Source: Lactiplantibacillus dongliensis
Lineage (GTDB): Bacteria; Bacillota; Bacilli; Lactobacillales; Lactobacillaceae
NCBI RefSeq assembly: GCF_005405105.1
Contig: NZ_BJDK01000022.1
Location: 1-57,783 of the forward strand
DNA length: 57,783 nucleotides
Direction: 5' to 3'
Below, in pieces: positions 42,559-52,025 of the stretch (position 1 is the first letter of the stretch; every line of letters begins with the position of its first letter). The position numbers were made by a program, and so were the translations under genes. Below the pieces are notes generated by a model that was given only the letters and a program-made list of their open reading frames with translations, did not search any database and was not told the DNA's origin.

Positions 42559-43947
42559 TTAAATTTCATTTTTAATTATTGGATTGGGTCTTTCTTCAGC
42601 AACTACCGGTTCTGCTTGCGCCCGTTGCCGTAACTCCCGGACGGCGCGAATGTACGCTGGTAGTAACACTGCTACTGATCCCAGCCAAGCGAGTGGTTCT
42701 GATGAGCAAGCGCCCGGATAACCCAAGAGACGCACCATAATCAATGCCGCAAAGACCCGCATGAATAGTTCCGCCGCCCCTGCTAACGTTGGAATCGCAC
42801 TCCGACCTAAGCCTTGCAACGTATTACGCATGATGAACAGCATCGATAATAAGAGATACGTACTACCGATCACATTAAAGTACGTTTGCGACAAGTTTAA
42901 AACGGCCATATCTTGATGACCAACAAATAACCCAACTAACTGTTTGCCCCAAATAATTTCGATTAAGCCCGCGGCCACACTAAAGCCACCGGACAACCAC
43001 ATCGTTTGTTTGACCCCTTTGATAATTCGGTCATACTGATGAGCCCCGAAATTTTGCGCGGCAAACGTCGCCATCGTCACCCCAAAAGACATCAACGGCT
43101 GGGTGGCCAGTTGGTCAATCTTTTGTGCTGCCGTGGTCGCGGCTACCGAATCAGTTCCCAGACTATTCAAGGCCGACTGCAATACAATCGTACCAATCGC
43201 AATAATCGACATCTGAAAGGCCATTGGTAACCCCACCCGTAAGTGCCCGGTAACTTCTGGCCGCCGAAACTTAAAGTGGCGCCGACCGATATGCAACACT
43301 GGAACTTTGACGACGATATAAACCACACACATCAATGAAGCAATCAGCTGTGCCAAGATTGTTGCCCAACCGGCACCCGCAATCCCCCAGTGAAAACCGA
43401 GGATAAAGAGTAGTTCCAAGCCAATGTTAATCAACGAACTGATAATCAAAAACCATAACGGCGTCCGGCTATCACCCAGCGCGCGAATAATGTTCGATAA
43501 CAAGTTAAAGGCAATTGGCGCTAGCATCCCGCCCAGCATAATCTGCAAGAACGTACGGGCATCGTTGATAATGTCACTTGGTGTCTGCATTAACACTAAA
43601 ATATGATCCACAAAGATTAGTGACAAAATCGTCAACACAATCCCTACCACCAGACTGACCGCGATACTAATTGCAAAACTACGGCGAACACCTTTAAAAT
43701 CTTTGGCACCATAATGTTGCGCCGTCAAAATAGCTAAGCCGGCGGTCAACCCTTGGGCGAACCCAATAATTAAAAACTGGACACTTCCAGTTGATCCGAC
43801 GGCGGCTAAAGCTTTAACCCCTAGCGTTTGGCCGACGATCAACGTATCCGACAAACTGTAAAACTGCTGAAAAATATTACCGATCAATAATGGAATCGTA
43901 AACCAAAAAATCAGCTTTAACGGGTTCCCCTTTGTTAAATCGCTCAT
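42559..43947 (-). CDS. MATE-family efflux transporter
   Basis: 462 aa from ATG 43947 (AAAGGAG upstream; 22 upstream codons excluded). Twelve membrane segments in two halves, starting N-P-L-K-L-I-F-W-F-T-I-P-L-L-I-G-N and with G-Q-T-L-G-V-K-A-L-A-A-V-G-S-T-G near 40-55. Na+- or H+-driven export of drugs or metabolites; NorM/DinF-like. Single gene. Confidence 0.92.
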   Translation of the reverse strand: MSDLTKGNPLKLIFWFTIPLLIGNIFQQFYSLSDTLIVGQTLGVKALAAVGSTGSVQFLIIGFAQGLTAGLAILTAQHYGAKDFKGVRRSFAISIAVSLVVGIVLTILSLIFVDHILVLMQTPSDIINDARTFLQIMLGGMLAPIAFNLLSNIIRALGDSRTPLWFLIISSLINIGLELLFILGFHWGIAGAGWATILAQLIASLMCVVYIVVKVPVLHIGRRHFKFRRPEVTGHLRVGLPMAFQMSIIAIGTIVLQSALNSLGTDSVAATTAAQKIDQLATQPLMSFGVTMATFAAQNFGAHQYDRIIKGVKQTMWLSGGFSVAAGLIEIIWGKQLVGLFVGHQDMAVLNLSQTYFNVIGSTYLLLSMLFIMRNTLQGLGRSAIPTLAGAAELFMRVFAALIMVRLLGYPGACSSEPLAWLGSVAVLLPAYIRAVRELRQRAQAEPVVAEERPNPIIKNEI

Positions 43948-44568
43948 TTTCGCACTCCTTTCGTTAAATGACTTAGTCCCTGTTATCATGCGGATTTGGG
44001 GACAGTACCTCAAGCAAACTTTGGTAGTATACCAGCTTTAGTTCGTTAATACTAGTTATTAATCCGCAATTATAAATTAAATTATTATTACAGCGATTAA
44101 TGATTTTCAGTTCAGTCATTGACCTTATTGCGCGTGTTTTTTTCGGATTTAGGCCAAGGCCAGTTTCGAAGATCGTTCTTTGGCTTCAAGATAACCCATG
44201 GCGCTCCAACATTTTAGAATCCAATCAGCAGGTGGCAATTTCAATCAACACCAGGTGCATTATAGATACAATATTGTATTAGTCTTCAATCCACCTGAGC
44301 ATCAGGATAAATCGCTTGTATTCTACAATTACTGATTGTTTATGATTCAGTCTACCTTTGATACTGACTAAAGTTACCGCCTAACAGTTACTTCTAAAAC
44401 GCTGAAATATCAGCAACCATTTCAAAATATATAGTTCTCCGAAACCAACTTGAACCCCTGTTTGAAAGAAATGCTTACAACCAAGTTCAGCAACACTTCA
44501 GCATCGTTCAAGAATCAACTTCTCGACTAAAATAACCGTTTGAACGGTTTTACAAGTCCGGATCAACT
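43948..44568. other. Non-coding stretch upstream of MATE gene
   Basis: About 620 bp. A/T-rich, no frame with a ribosome site or recognisable product. Between 44100 and 44520 stop codons are frequent in all frames; possibly a decayed gene. Confidence 0.4.
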
Positions 44569-44721
44569 AACGCCGGGCGGACTAGAATCGGTTCAGTGGT
44601 GTCGTTTATCTTTGCCGGTGTCTTTCCGGCTTAGATAAAGCCCGGCTTGTGAGACCGCCCTTCGGCTCACAAACGCGGCCACCACGTTCCAGCCGATTCT
44701 AGTCCACCCAGAGTGGCAACC
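44569..44721 (-). repeat. Dispersed structured repeat, full copy D
   Basis: Minus strand: terminal GGTGGACTAGAATCGG pairs with CCGATTCTAGTCCGCC over its whole length; then AACGTGG/CCGCGTT, TTGTGAG/CTCACAA, TTTATCT..GCCGG/CCGGC..AGATAAA, and tail AAACGACACCACTGAACC. Helix sequences differ from copies B and C but pairing is kept. Confidence 0.8.
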
Positions 44722-45020
44722 CCAAGCTCATCCCAGCTCAACAGTTAGATTGTTCAATTCGCCGAACTACCACTGTCATGAAATTGTTAAGTGTTTGAAA
44801 TATAACGCCAAAAGTTCGGTTTTAACCAACTTTTTCCAGTAAAACTGAATATTTAAGGCTGGATTTCGAACAATTATTCAACTTAGTCTTATATTTATCC
44901 GCAACTTCTAAAATAAGGCCAGATAAACCTGGCGAAAGATGGTACCTTTTTTCAGAAAAACTCGTTATAATCAATAGGAATAGTATGGCGTGGGTCGACA
45001 AAAAAGGAGACATTTATATT
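44722..45020. other. Upstream region of the amidase gene
   Basis: TATAAT at 44966-44971 is a probable -10; -35 at 17 bp is poor. No gene. Confidence 0.45.
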
Positions 45021-46346
45021 ATGAAGACTTGGAAAGCCACCTTGCTTTTAGGGATGGCCGCAACCACCATGGGATTGGTTGCCTTGAATACCAACGGAAC
45101 TAGCGCACAAGCTGCGGATTCCGTCGTGAACAATTACATTAACAGTAGTAACTTGCAACATGCCCCAATTACAAGCAGCATCTGGAACGGGTTCCCAAAG
45201 AATGCTTACCGTAACGGGGTCGGTAAACCAGAAGGCGTGGTCGTTCATGAAACGGCCAACCCGAACTCGACGATCTACAATGAAATTGCTTATATGAAGA
45301 ACAACTATCAAAATGCCTTCGTCCACTCTTTCGTGGATGCCAGCAAGATCATTAATATTGCCAATACCAACTATCTGGCTTGGGGTTCTGGCTACTACGG
45401 TAATCAGCGTTTCGTGCAGTTTGAACAAGTCGAAGTGCACTCAAAAGCCGCCTTTGCTAGCGAAATCAACAATGCCGCTTACTATACGGCCGCAATTTTG
45501 AAGCAATACAACTTGAAGCCTAACGATGCCGCTTATGATGGTAAGGGGACGGTCTGGTCACACGAAGCTGTCTCAAAATATCTCGGCGGGACTGATCATG
45601 CTGATCCGAAAGCCTATTACGCTAGCGCTGGCCGGACTTACTTTGGCCAAGCTTATACGTTTGCGATGTTCTACCAACTGGTCAAACAACGCTATAACGA
45701 GCTGGTACCAAGTACTGAAATTCCAGCCGTCGATAATAGTAGCTCTAGCAGCGTTGTCAGCAGCAGTAGCAGTTCGGCGACAACGACCGCTCCTGATACC
45801 GATTCTTCAACTGCCACGACGACCGTTAAACCAGCGGTGACTTATCACAAAGGTAACGGTAATGACTGGGCCACGTTGAGTAACACTTATCGAAAATATC
45901 GGGCTTACAATCACGTCAAGGGCAGTCAATATACGGCTAAGAATCTTGGCTGGAATTATGGGTCTTACGTTGGCCGCAAAGTTTATCTAGATAATCGCGG
46001 CGTCAAGAAGTCTGGCAGTACTTGGTATCGGATTCGCTATAGCAAATCTAAGCATGCGAAACGTTACTGGGTCTACAGCAAAGCGCTGCAATTCGCTAAG
46101 GTCAGCTATACCACTGATTTAGACCAAACTAATACGGTCAAATCAACCAGTAAAGCCCCATTGCGTAACCACGTCTTAAGTTCCAGCTACTTGTCTAAGA
46201 ACACGGGCTCAGTCACCGACTTAGCTGGTCAAAATGTGACCGTTAATGCTAAAGCGGTCAAAGTCCAAGCTGGCAAGACGACCGTTTGGTATCGGATTAA
46301 AGATAATAATAAAACTTATTGGGTTTATCAATCAGCCTTACAATAA
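45021..46346 (+). CDS. Secreted N-acetylmuramoyl-L-alanine amidase with SH3-like repeats
   Basis: 441 aa from ATG 45021 (AAAGGAG upstream). Signal peptide with cleavage near T-S-A-Q-A-A. Amidase_2 domain about 55-215: zinc His in G-V-V-V-H-E-T-A-N, second His in V-H-S-F-V-D, and W-S-H-E-A near 177-181. A Ser/Thr-rich linker (about 232-265) follows, then two related wall-binding SH3_8/GW-like modules (about 280-360 and 372-441), each ending in W-Y-R-I and Y-W-V-Y. It cuts the stem peptide from glycan strands during wall turnover. Single gene with terminator. Confidence 0.9.
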   Translation: MKTWKATLLLGMAATTMGLVALNTNGTSAQAADSVVNNYINSSNLQHAPITSSIWNGFPKNAYRNGVGKPEGVVVHETANPNSTIYNEIAYMKNNYQNAFVHSFVDASKIINIANTNYLAWGSGYYGNQRFVQFEQVEVHSKAAFASEINNAAYYTAAILKQYNLKPNDAAYDGKGTVWSHEAVSKYLGGTDHADPKAYYASAGRTYFGQAYTFAMFYQLVKQRYNELVPSTEIPAVDNSSSSSVVSSSSSSATTTAPDTDSSTATTTVKPAVTYHKGNGNDWATLSNTYRKYRAYNHVKGSQYTAKNLGWNYGSYVGRKVYLDNRGVKKSGSTWYRIRYSKSKHAKRYWVYSKALQFAKVSYTTDLDQTNTVKSTSKAPLRNHVLSSSYLSKNTGSVTDLAGQNVTVNAKAVKVQAGKTTVWYRIKDNNKTYWVYQSALQ

Positions 46347-46352
46347 GTCCCA

Positions 46353-46388
46353 AAAGCAAGTCAACCATCGCGTTGGCTTGCTTTTTTA
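46353..46388 (+). terminator. Amidase gene terminator
   Basis: AAGCAAGTCAAC-catcgc-GTTGGCTTGCTT, T6. Confidence 0.92.
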
Positions 46389-46443
46389 TTTATCAATAAA
46401 TTAATATCTCATAATAAAAGTGGCATTTTAATTAAAACATCCT

Positions 46444-46472
46444 TTGACTTTATCATTTTGTAGTGGTACTTT
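46444..46472 (+). promoter_or_regulatory. Promoter of metE T-box transcript
   Basis: TTGACT, 17-bp spacer, TACTTT; about 25 bp before the start of the T-box stem I. Confidence 0.5.
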
Positions 46473-46494
46473 TTAAGCATTCACAAAAACGAAA

Positions 46495-46755
46495 ACGTCC
46501 CGATGAGGAAAGTAAGTTGTTAGCTCCTGTTCAGTGAGTCTGGAACAATGGAAACCAGGCCAGCGCACGACAACCGAAAATGGCCTCTAAACGGCACCAC
46601 TGAGCTTTTGCCAGGTGATGACAGTCAGCTCCTGTTACCCAGCTACCGTATGACATGTACGGGTTAAGATCAATATCGCGAGGTATTGATGAATTAAGGT
46701 GGTACCGCGAACGGCAACTTCGTCCTTTTATTAGGATTGAGGTTGCCGTTTTTTA
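46495..46755 (+). promoter_or_regulatory. T-box riboswitch leader of metE operon
   Basis: Stem I start CGATGAGGAAAGTAAG, T-box AAGGTGGTACCGCG (46696-46709), and terminator hairpin ACGGCAAC...GTTGCCGT with T6 (46711-46752). By gene context the specifier should be AUG; GTGATGACAG at 46616-46625 is a candidate. It also contains TAAACGGCACCACTGAGC (46588-46605), nearly identical to the tail of the dispersed repeat. Confidence 0.92.
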
Positions 46756-46786
46756 TTTCAACAAAAATAATTGAGGAGTGGTTAAG

Positions 46787-49093
46787 ATGACGATTATTAA
46801 TAGCAATTTAGGATACCCCCGTTTAGGTGAACATCGGGAATGGAAGCATTTACTGGAACATTATTGGCGACAACAACTTAGCGCGGATGACTTTCATGCC
46901 GCTGCTAAGCGGCTACGACTCGCTAATTTAAAGAAGCAACAAGCATTAGGCATCGATCTAATTCCCGTGGCTGATAATTCTGACTATGACCATGTCTTAG
47001 ATACTTTGGCGGCCTTTGGTGCCGTACCGACCCGCTTTGGCCATTTTGACCATCAATTAGGCTTAGATGATTACTATGCCATCGCCCGGGGAACCGATTC
47101 AGCGACTGCCGCTGAAATGACCAAGTGGTTCAACATCAACTACCACTACATCGTCCCGGAATTCGATGACGTTCACTTTCAATTACTGGATAATCGCTGG
47201 CTGCGCTACTACCAAGAAGCTAAGCACGAACTGGGCATCGACGGCAAACCAGTAATCTTAGGCCCCGTTTCCTTCTTAAAACTGGGCAAACGCCACGGCC
47301 AATACTTGGACGATGCCGCAGTCGCTGAACTCTTACCACAACTACTGCCCCTCTACCAACAAGTCTTCAGTGAGCTTGCGGCCGCTGGAGCCCAGTGGGT
47401 GCAATTAGATGAACCAACGCTGGTTAAAGCTACTGATCCCGCTGAAATCGCTCCCTACCAACAAGCTTTGACGGCGCTACATGGCGCGGTTCCGGCTTTA
47501 AATATCGAATTACAAACTTACTTTGACAGCCTAGATTTATACGACCAAGTGATCCAACTTCCCGTACAAGCGATTGGCTTAGACTTAGTTCACGACCATG
47601 GTGAAAATCTAGCACACTTGCAGACCACGGGCTTCCCGGCCGACAAGATTCTCGCGGCCGGCCTGATCGACGGTCACAACGTCTGGGCCAGTGACTTAGC
47701 AACTAAATTCGACTTGGTTCAACAATTGCGTACCATCGTCACTAACGACCAGTTATGGCTGCAACCAGCGAATTCGTTATTGCACGTCCCAATTACGACT
47801 AAGAATGAACCAAAAGCCGATCCAATTCTGTTAGGCGGCTTGGCCTTTGCTGATCAAAAGTTGCAAGAATTAGCCACTTTAACTACCGCCGCCAATCAAG
47901 GGGTGGCCGCAGTTCAAGCTGAATTCGATGAAAACCAGACTAAGTTGGCAGCCTTAAATGCGTCCAGCCACCGGAACAATCCAACTGTCCGGCAAGCCGA
48001 AGCGCACTTAGCTGATCAGACTTTTGAACGACAAGCGCCATTTGCCACCCGCATCAAATTGCAACACGACCGGCTACACTTACCATTACTACCCACGACC
48101 ACGATTGGCAGTTTTCCCCAAAGTCGAACCGTTCGGGCCAAACGTGCAGCTTGGCGGCACGGCGACTTATCAGATGCAGCTTACCAAGCTTTCCTGAAAG
48201 CCGAAACGAAACGCTGGATCGATTATCAAAACGAAATTGGCTTAGACGTCCTCGTTCATGGCGAATTCGAACGGACGGACATGGTCGAATACTTCGGCCA
48301 AAAGCTGACCGGCTTCTACGCCACCCAAAATGGCTGGGTCCAATCTTATGGTTCACGCGGGGTGCGGCCACCAGTCATTTTCGGTGATGTGGCGTATACC
48401 GAACCGATTACCGTCGCGGCTTCCGTTTATGCCCAAAGTCTCACCGACAAACCGGTCAAAGGCATGTTAACCGCGCCACTCACGATTATCAACTGGAGCT
48501 TTGTTCGTGATGATATTCCGACCGCCCAAGTTCAAAATCAAATTGCCCTCGCTTTACGTCAAGAAGTGCAAAACCTAGAAAAAGCTGGCATTAAGATCAT
48601 TCAAGTTGACGAACCAGCACTCCGGGAAGGGTTGCCCCTAAAGCAGCGACATTGGCAAGCCTATTTGGACGAAGCGGTTTATTCATTTAAAATCACGACG
48701 ACCGGAGTCGCAAATGAGACGCAGATTCATACCCATATGTGCTACTCGAACTTCGCCGACATTATCGACACCATCAAAGCCTTAGATGCCGATGTGATTT
48801 CGATTGAAACGTCGCGCAGTCATGGCGAGATCATCAGTGCCTTTGAACAGACCGGTTACGACCAAGAAATCGGCCTGGGTGTGTACGATATTCACAGTCC
48901 ACGAGTACCTAGTGTCGCCGAAATCGAGGCCAATATCCAACGGGCCCTACGCGTGATTGACGTCCATCAATTCTGGATCAATCCGGATTGCGGTTTAAAG
49001 ACGCGGCAAAAGCCCGAAACCATTGCGGCCTTAACGAATATGGTTGCCGCCCGCGATGCGATTCAAGCTCAATTGAGTACCCCAACTAAGTAA
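46787..49093 (+). CDS. metE: Cobalamin-independent methionine synthase MetE
   Basis: 768 aa from ATG 46787 (GAGGAG upstream). N-terminal (about 1-370) and C-terminal (about 425-768) barrels. Zinc ligands in H-T-H-M-C near 646-650, the E-T-S-R-S-H region and the later N-P-D-C-G-L-K. Transfers methyl from 5-methyl-THF-polyglutamate to homocysteine. Cotranscribed with the metF-type gene 14 bp downstream, which supplies methyl-THF. Controlled by the methionine T-box. Confidence 0.96.
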   Translation: MTIINSNLGYPRLGEHREWKHLLEHYWRQQLSADDFHAAAKRLRLANLKKQQALGIDLIPVADNSDYDHVLDTLAAFGAVPTRFGHFDHQLGLDDYYAIARGTDSATAAEMTKWFNINYHYIVPEFDDVHFQLLDNRWLRYYQEAKHELGIDGKPVILGPVSFLKLGKRHGQYLDDAAVAELLPQLLPLYQQVFSELAAAGAQWVQLDEPTLVKATDPAEIAPYQQALTALHGAVPALNIELQTYFDSLDLYDQVIQLPVQAIGLDLVHDHGENLAHLQTTGFPADKILAAGLIDGHNVWASDLATKFDLVQQLRTIVTNDQLWLQPANSLLHVPITTKNEPKADPILLGGLAFADQKLQELATLTTAANQGVAAVQAEFDENQTKLAALNASSHRNNPTVRQAEAHLADQTFERQAPFATRIKLQHDRLHLPLLPTTTIGSFPQSRTVRAKRAAWRHGDLSDAAYQAFLKAETKRWIDYQNEIGLDVLVHGEFERTDMVEYFGQKLTGFYATQNGWVQSYGSRGVRPPVIFGDVAYTEPITVAASVYAQSLTDKPVKGMLTAPLTIINWSFVRDDIPTAQVQNQIALALRQEVQNLEKAGIKIIQVDEPALREGLPLKQRHWQAYLDEAVYSFKITTTGVANETQIHTHMCYSNFADIIDTIKALDADVISIETSRSHGEIISAFEQTGYDQEIGLGVYDIHSPRVPSVAEIEANIQRALRVIDVHQFWINPDCGLKTRQKPETIAALTNMVAARDAIQAQLSTPTK

Positions 49094-49107
49094 GGAGGAG
49101 CTTGCCA

Positions 49108-50964
49108 ATGGATTTACGTCAAGCCTTACAACGGCGCGTCTTAGTCGCCGATGGTGCAATGGGCACCTTACTTTATGGTAATTATGGGATTGCCTCCGCG
49201 TTTGAAGCGCTCAACTTGACCCATCCCGATACGATTCGCCGGGTGCATGAATCTTACATTAGTGCTGGTGCCGATCTGATTCAGACCAACACTTACGCTG
49301 CCAATCGCTTGAAGCTCGCACGCTACGACTTACAAGATCAAGTCACGGCCATTAACCAAGCGGCAGTCAAGCTAGCGGTACAGGCCCGTCAAACTGCCGA
49401 CCATCCCGTTTATCTATTAGGCACAATTGGCGGGCTCGCGGGTGACACCGAACAACGTGTCCAACAAGCAACTCCCGCCGAAATTGAGGCTAGTCTAACA
49501 GAACAATTAACTGCGCTCCTAGCCACGAAACAATTAGACGGGATTTTGTTAGAGACCTACTATGAGCTCCCCGAATTATTGGCCGCTTTAAAGCTGGTTA
49601 AGGCCCACACGACGCTACCCGTTATCACCAATGTGTCAATGCTAGCCCCGGGCGTCTTGCGCGATGGGACGACCTTTGCCGATGCGATTATTCAGCTAGC
49701 CGCAGCGGGTGCTGACGTGATTGGCGCCAACTGCCGCTTAGGACCATACTACCTAGCGCAATCTTTTGAACACTTAGCGATTCCAGCAACGGTGAAATTA
49801 GCGGTTTATCCCAATTCCGGCTTACCTGGAACCGATACTGACGGCCAGGTCGTCTATGATGGTGATCCAAGTTATTTTCAAGATTACGCCGAACGTTTTC
49901 GTCAGTTAGGCCTCAATATCATCGGCGGCTGTTGCGGGACAACCCCGTTGCACACGGCCGCTTTAGTCCGCGGGTTGACGAGTCGGACACTAGTCGCCCA
50001 GACTGTCCAGCCCCAGCCGCGCCAGACACCGACCTTAACGCCAACACCGGGCCAGCACCTCTTCCTACAAAAAGTGGCGACACAAAAAACCGCGTTGGTC
50101 GAATTAGACCCGCCTAAAGACTTTGAAACGCAAAAGTTTTTCAAAGGGGCCCAGCGTTTAAAGGCTGCTGGGGTTGACGGCATTACGTTATCTGACAATT
50201 CCTTGGCCAGTGTCCGCATCGCTAACACCACCATTGCGGCGCAACTCAAGCTCACCTATGGGATTACACCAATCGTTCATCTGACGACGCGTGATCACAA
50301 CTTGATCGGCTTGCAATCCGAGATCATGGGCCTACACAGTCTCGGCATTGAAGATATTCTCGCCGTAACGGGTGATCCCGCCAAGTTAGGTGACTTCCCG
50401 GGCGCATCGTCGGTAGGCGACGTCCGTTCGGTGGAACTGATCAAGCTAATCAAACAGTTCAACAGCGGCATTGGTCCCACTGGGAAATCACTAAAACAAG
50501 CGACCGACTTTCGCGTCGCCGCGGCCTTTAATCCGAATGCTTACCGTACAACGGTTTCAACCAAGTCAATCGCCCGCAAGCTCAGTTACGGCTGCGACTA
50601 CTTGATTACACAACCGGTCTTCGATATTCAAAACGTGATTGCACTCGCAGAAGCGCTCAAAGCGGACCATTTACACGTTCCCGTCTTTATTGGGGTCATG
50701 CCGCTAGTCTCGCGCCGTAACGCTGAATTTCTACACCATGAAGTCCATGGCATCCGCTTGCCAGCCACCGTTTTAGACCGAATGGCGCAAGCCGAACAGG
50801 ATGGTAATGAACGCGCCGTGGGGATCCAAATTGCTAAAGAATTAATCGATGGTATTTGCAAGTATTTTAATGGGGTTCACCTGGTCACCCCATTCAATCG
50901 CTTCAAAACTGTGATTGAATTGGCTGAATATGTCCAACAGAAAAATTTAACCCCGACTGCATAA
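49108..50964 (+). CDS. Bifunctional homocysteine S-methyltransferase / methylene-THF reductase (YitJ type)
   Basis: 618 aa from ATG 49108 with AAGGAGGAG. N-terminal Hcy methyltransferase barrel (about 1-290) with D-G-A-M-G-T, Zn site G-A-N-C and G-G-C-C-G-T-T-P; C-terminal MTHFR barrel (about 325-610) with P-P-K near its start and V-T-G-D-P-A-K and F-N-P-N. Produces 5-methyl-THF for MetE and can also methylate homocysteine. The link between the two domains (about 295-320) is Pro/Thr/Gln-rich. It ends 1 bp before the terminator hairpin. Confidence 0.92.
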   Translation: MDLRQALQRRVLVADGAMGTLLYGNYGIASAFEALNLTHPDTIRRVHESYISAGADLIQTNTYAANRLKLARYDLQDQVTAINQAAVKLAVQARQTADHPVYLLGTIGGLAGDTEQRVQQATPAEIEASLTEQLTALLATKQLDGILLETYYELPELLAALKLVKAHTTLPVITNVSMLAPGVLRDGTTFADAIIQLAAAGADVIGANCRLGPYYLAQSFEHLAIPATVKLAVYPNSGLPGTDTDGQVVYDGDPSYFQDYAERFRQLGLNIIGGCCGTTPLHTAALVRGLTSRTLVAQTVQPQPRQTPTLTPTPGQHLFLQKVATQKTALVELDPPKDFETQKFFKGAQRLKAAGVDGITLSDNSLASVRIANTTIAAQLKLTYGITPIVHLTTRDHNLIGLQSEIMGLHSLGIEDILAVTGDPAKLGDFPGASSVGDVRSVELIKLIKQFNSGIGPTGKSLKQATDFRVAAAFNPNAYRTTVSTKSIARKLSYGCDYLITQPVFDIQNVIALAEALKADHLHVPVFIGVMPLVSRRNAEFLHHEVHGIRLPATVLDRMAQAEQDGNERAVGIQIAKELIDGICKYFNGVHLVTPFNRFKTVIELAEYVQQKNLTPTA

Positions 50965-51036
50965 AAATAACGTCGCCAAACTAGACTTTCATGCTAAAAT
51001 TAGACATGACAGGTTGTTTGGAGGCGTTATTTTTTT
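50965..51036 (+). terminator. Terminator of met operon overlapping yisL ribosome site
   Basis: AAATAACGTCGCCAAAC (50965-50981) pairs with GTTTGGAGGCGTTATTT (51016-51032), two mismatches, then T-tract to 51036. The 34-nt loop holds TAAAAT (50995-51000). The right arm contains GGAGG, the ribosome site for the gene starting at 51037. Confidence 0.8.
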
Positions 51037-51396
51037 ATGCTATTAACGATTCATTTAATTAGCTGGGTTTGGCTCATCATCATGGTGAGTTGCGGGCTGA
51101 CCCGGCAATCCATCAAAGCCGCCAATCGCTACTTGATTTTAAGTCGGCTCGGCTATTTAGCCTTGATTATCACTGGCGTGTATCTCAGTACCAAAACGTT
51201 TCAAGCCGCACCCTTACTAACAATCGTCAAAGCGGTGTGTGGTGTCGGAACAATTGGTCTCATTGAAATCGCCTTTGCCCGCTGGCAGGAAAGCCACTTG
51301 ACCGGCAAGCTTGTCAGCTTACTAGTCGGTGGCGTCGTCCTGACCGTGATGCTTGGGTTTGGCTTGCATGTCATGCTCACCGGTCATTGGCTATAA
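51037..51396 (+). CDS. yisL: YisL-family membrane protein (DUF1516)
   Basis: 119 aa with four membrane helices (about 2-20, 32-52, 62-82, 92-115) and W-V-W-L-I-I near the start, as in YisL. Function unknown. The start ATG follows a T7 run; the GGAGG site is 14 bases away and lies in the arm of the met operon terminator, so translation of read-through mRNA is probably low and expression would depend on a promoter in the loop. Confidence 0.75.
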   Translation: MLLTIHLISWVWLIIMVSCGLTRQSIKAANRYLILSRLGYLALIITGVYLSTKTFQAAPLLTIVKAVCGVGTIGLIEIAFARWQESHLTGKLVSLLVGGVVLTVMLGFGLHVMLTGHWL

Positions 51397-51402
51397 AGAT
51401 CG

Positions 51403-51439
51403 CAAAAAAGGCGCCCAGCCAGTCGCTGGCAACGCCCTA
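51403..51439 (-). terminator. gtrA terminator
   Basis: GGGCGTTGCCAGCGACTGGCTGGGCGCC hairpin then T6, leftward. Confidence 0.8.
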
Positions 51440-51889
51440 TTTACTAAATCGTTTCATAATTTGTCGGCGCATTCGCATCTTTTGATTATGCTCCATAAAA
51501 ATCAACCGCGATGTGCCGTAGTTAAACAAGCCCACCAATACTTGGTCCAAGATTTTAACCAGTAGCGGCATCCAGAACAAGACGGAAATTCCAACGAACA
51601 TTAAAAACGTATCAAAAAAGTACGAGAGTCCCCGCGTCAGCATAAAGCCGACAAACTCACGAATGCTGTGACTCAGACTTGAAGACCGGGATTGAAAGAC
51701 CACTGCTTTGTTCGTGATAAAGCTGAACAGCGTGGCTAAGATCCATGCAATCGTATTTGAGAATAAATAATGTTCCAGCATGACGGAATGTAAGACCCAA
51801 AAGGCCAAGACATTCACAGCCGCTGCTAGGAACCCAAAAATGGCATATTTCCAGAAGTATTGATACCGACGATAAAGTCGCTTTAACAT
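51437..51889 (-). CDS. GtrA-family membrane protein
   Basis: 150 aa from ATG 51889 (GTG 51895 is an alternative; both sites are weak). Four helices, with F-G-F-L-A-A-A-V-N and F-I-T-N-K-A-V-V-F near 58-67, the GtrA signature. Members help move lipid-linked sugars in the membrane during surface glycan or teichoic acid glycosylation. Basic C-terminus. No glycosyltransferase is next to it. Confidence 0.9.
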   Translation of the reverse strand: MLKRLYRRYQYFWKYAIFGFLAAAVNVLAFWVLHSVMLEHYLFSNTIAWILATLFSFITNKAVVFQSRSSSLSHSIREFVGFMLTRGLSYFFDTFLMFVGISVLFWMPLLVKILDQVLVGLFNYGTSRLIFMEHNQKMRMRRQIMKRFSK

Positions 51890-52025
51890 CTGCACTACCG
51901 TTCGCCGCCGTTTCTTATATAATCTAATAACGTGAAGTCATTTACGACTTATCATACCTTATTTTTAGGTAACCTGACAAGTTTCATCAAATAAATTAAT
52001 CGTCTTAGCCTTGGAGTGAATACTT

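Noticed and set aside
44100-44282. 60-aa frame upstream of the amidase
   Set aside because: No ribosome site, no family, flanked by stops in all frames.
45048-45440. 130-aa minus-strand frame opposite the amidase gene
   Set aside because: Shadow of a strongly coding region with normal codon bias; no start signal.
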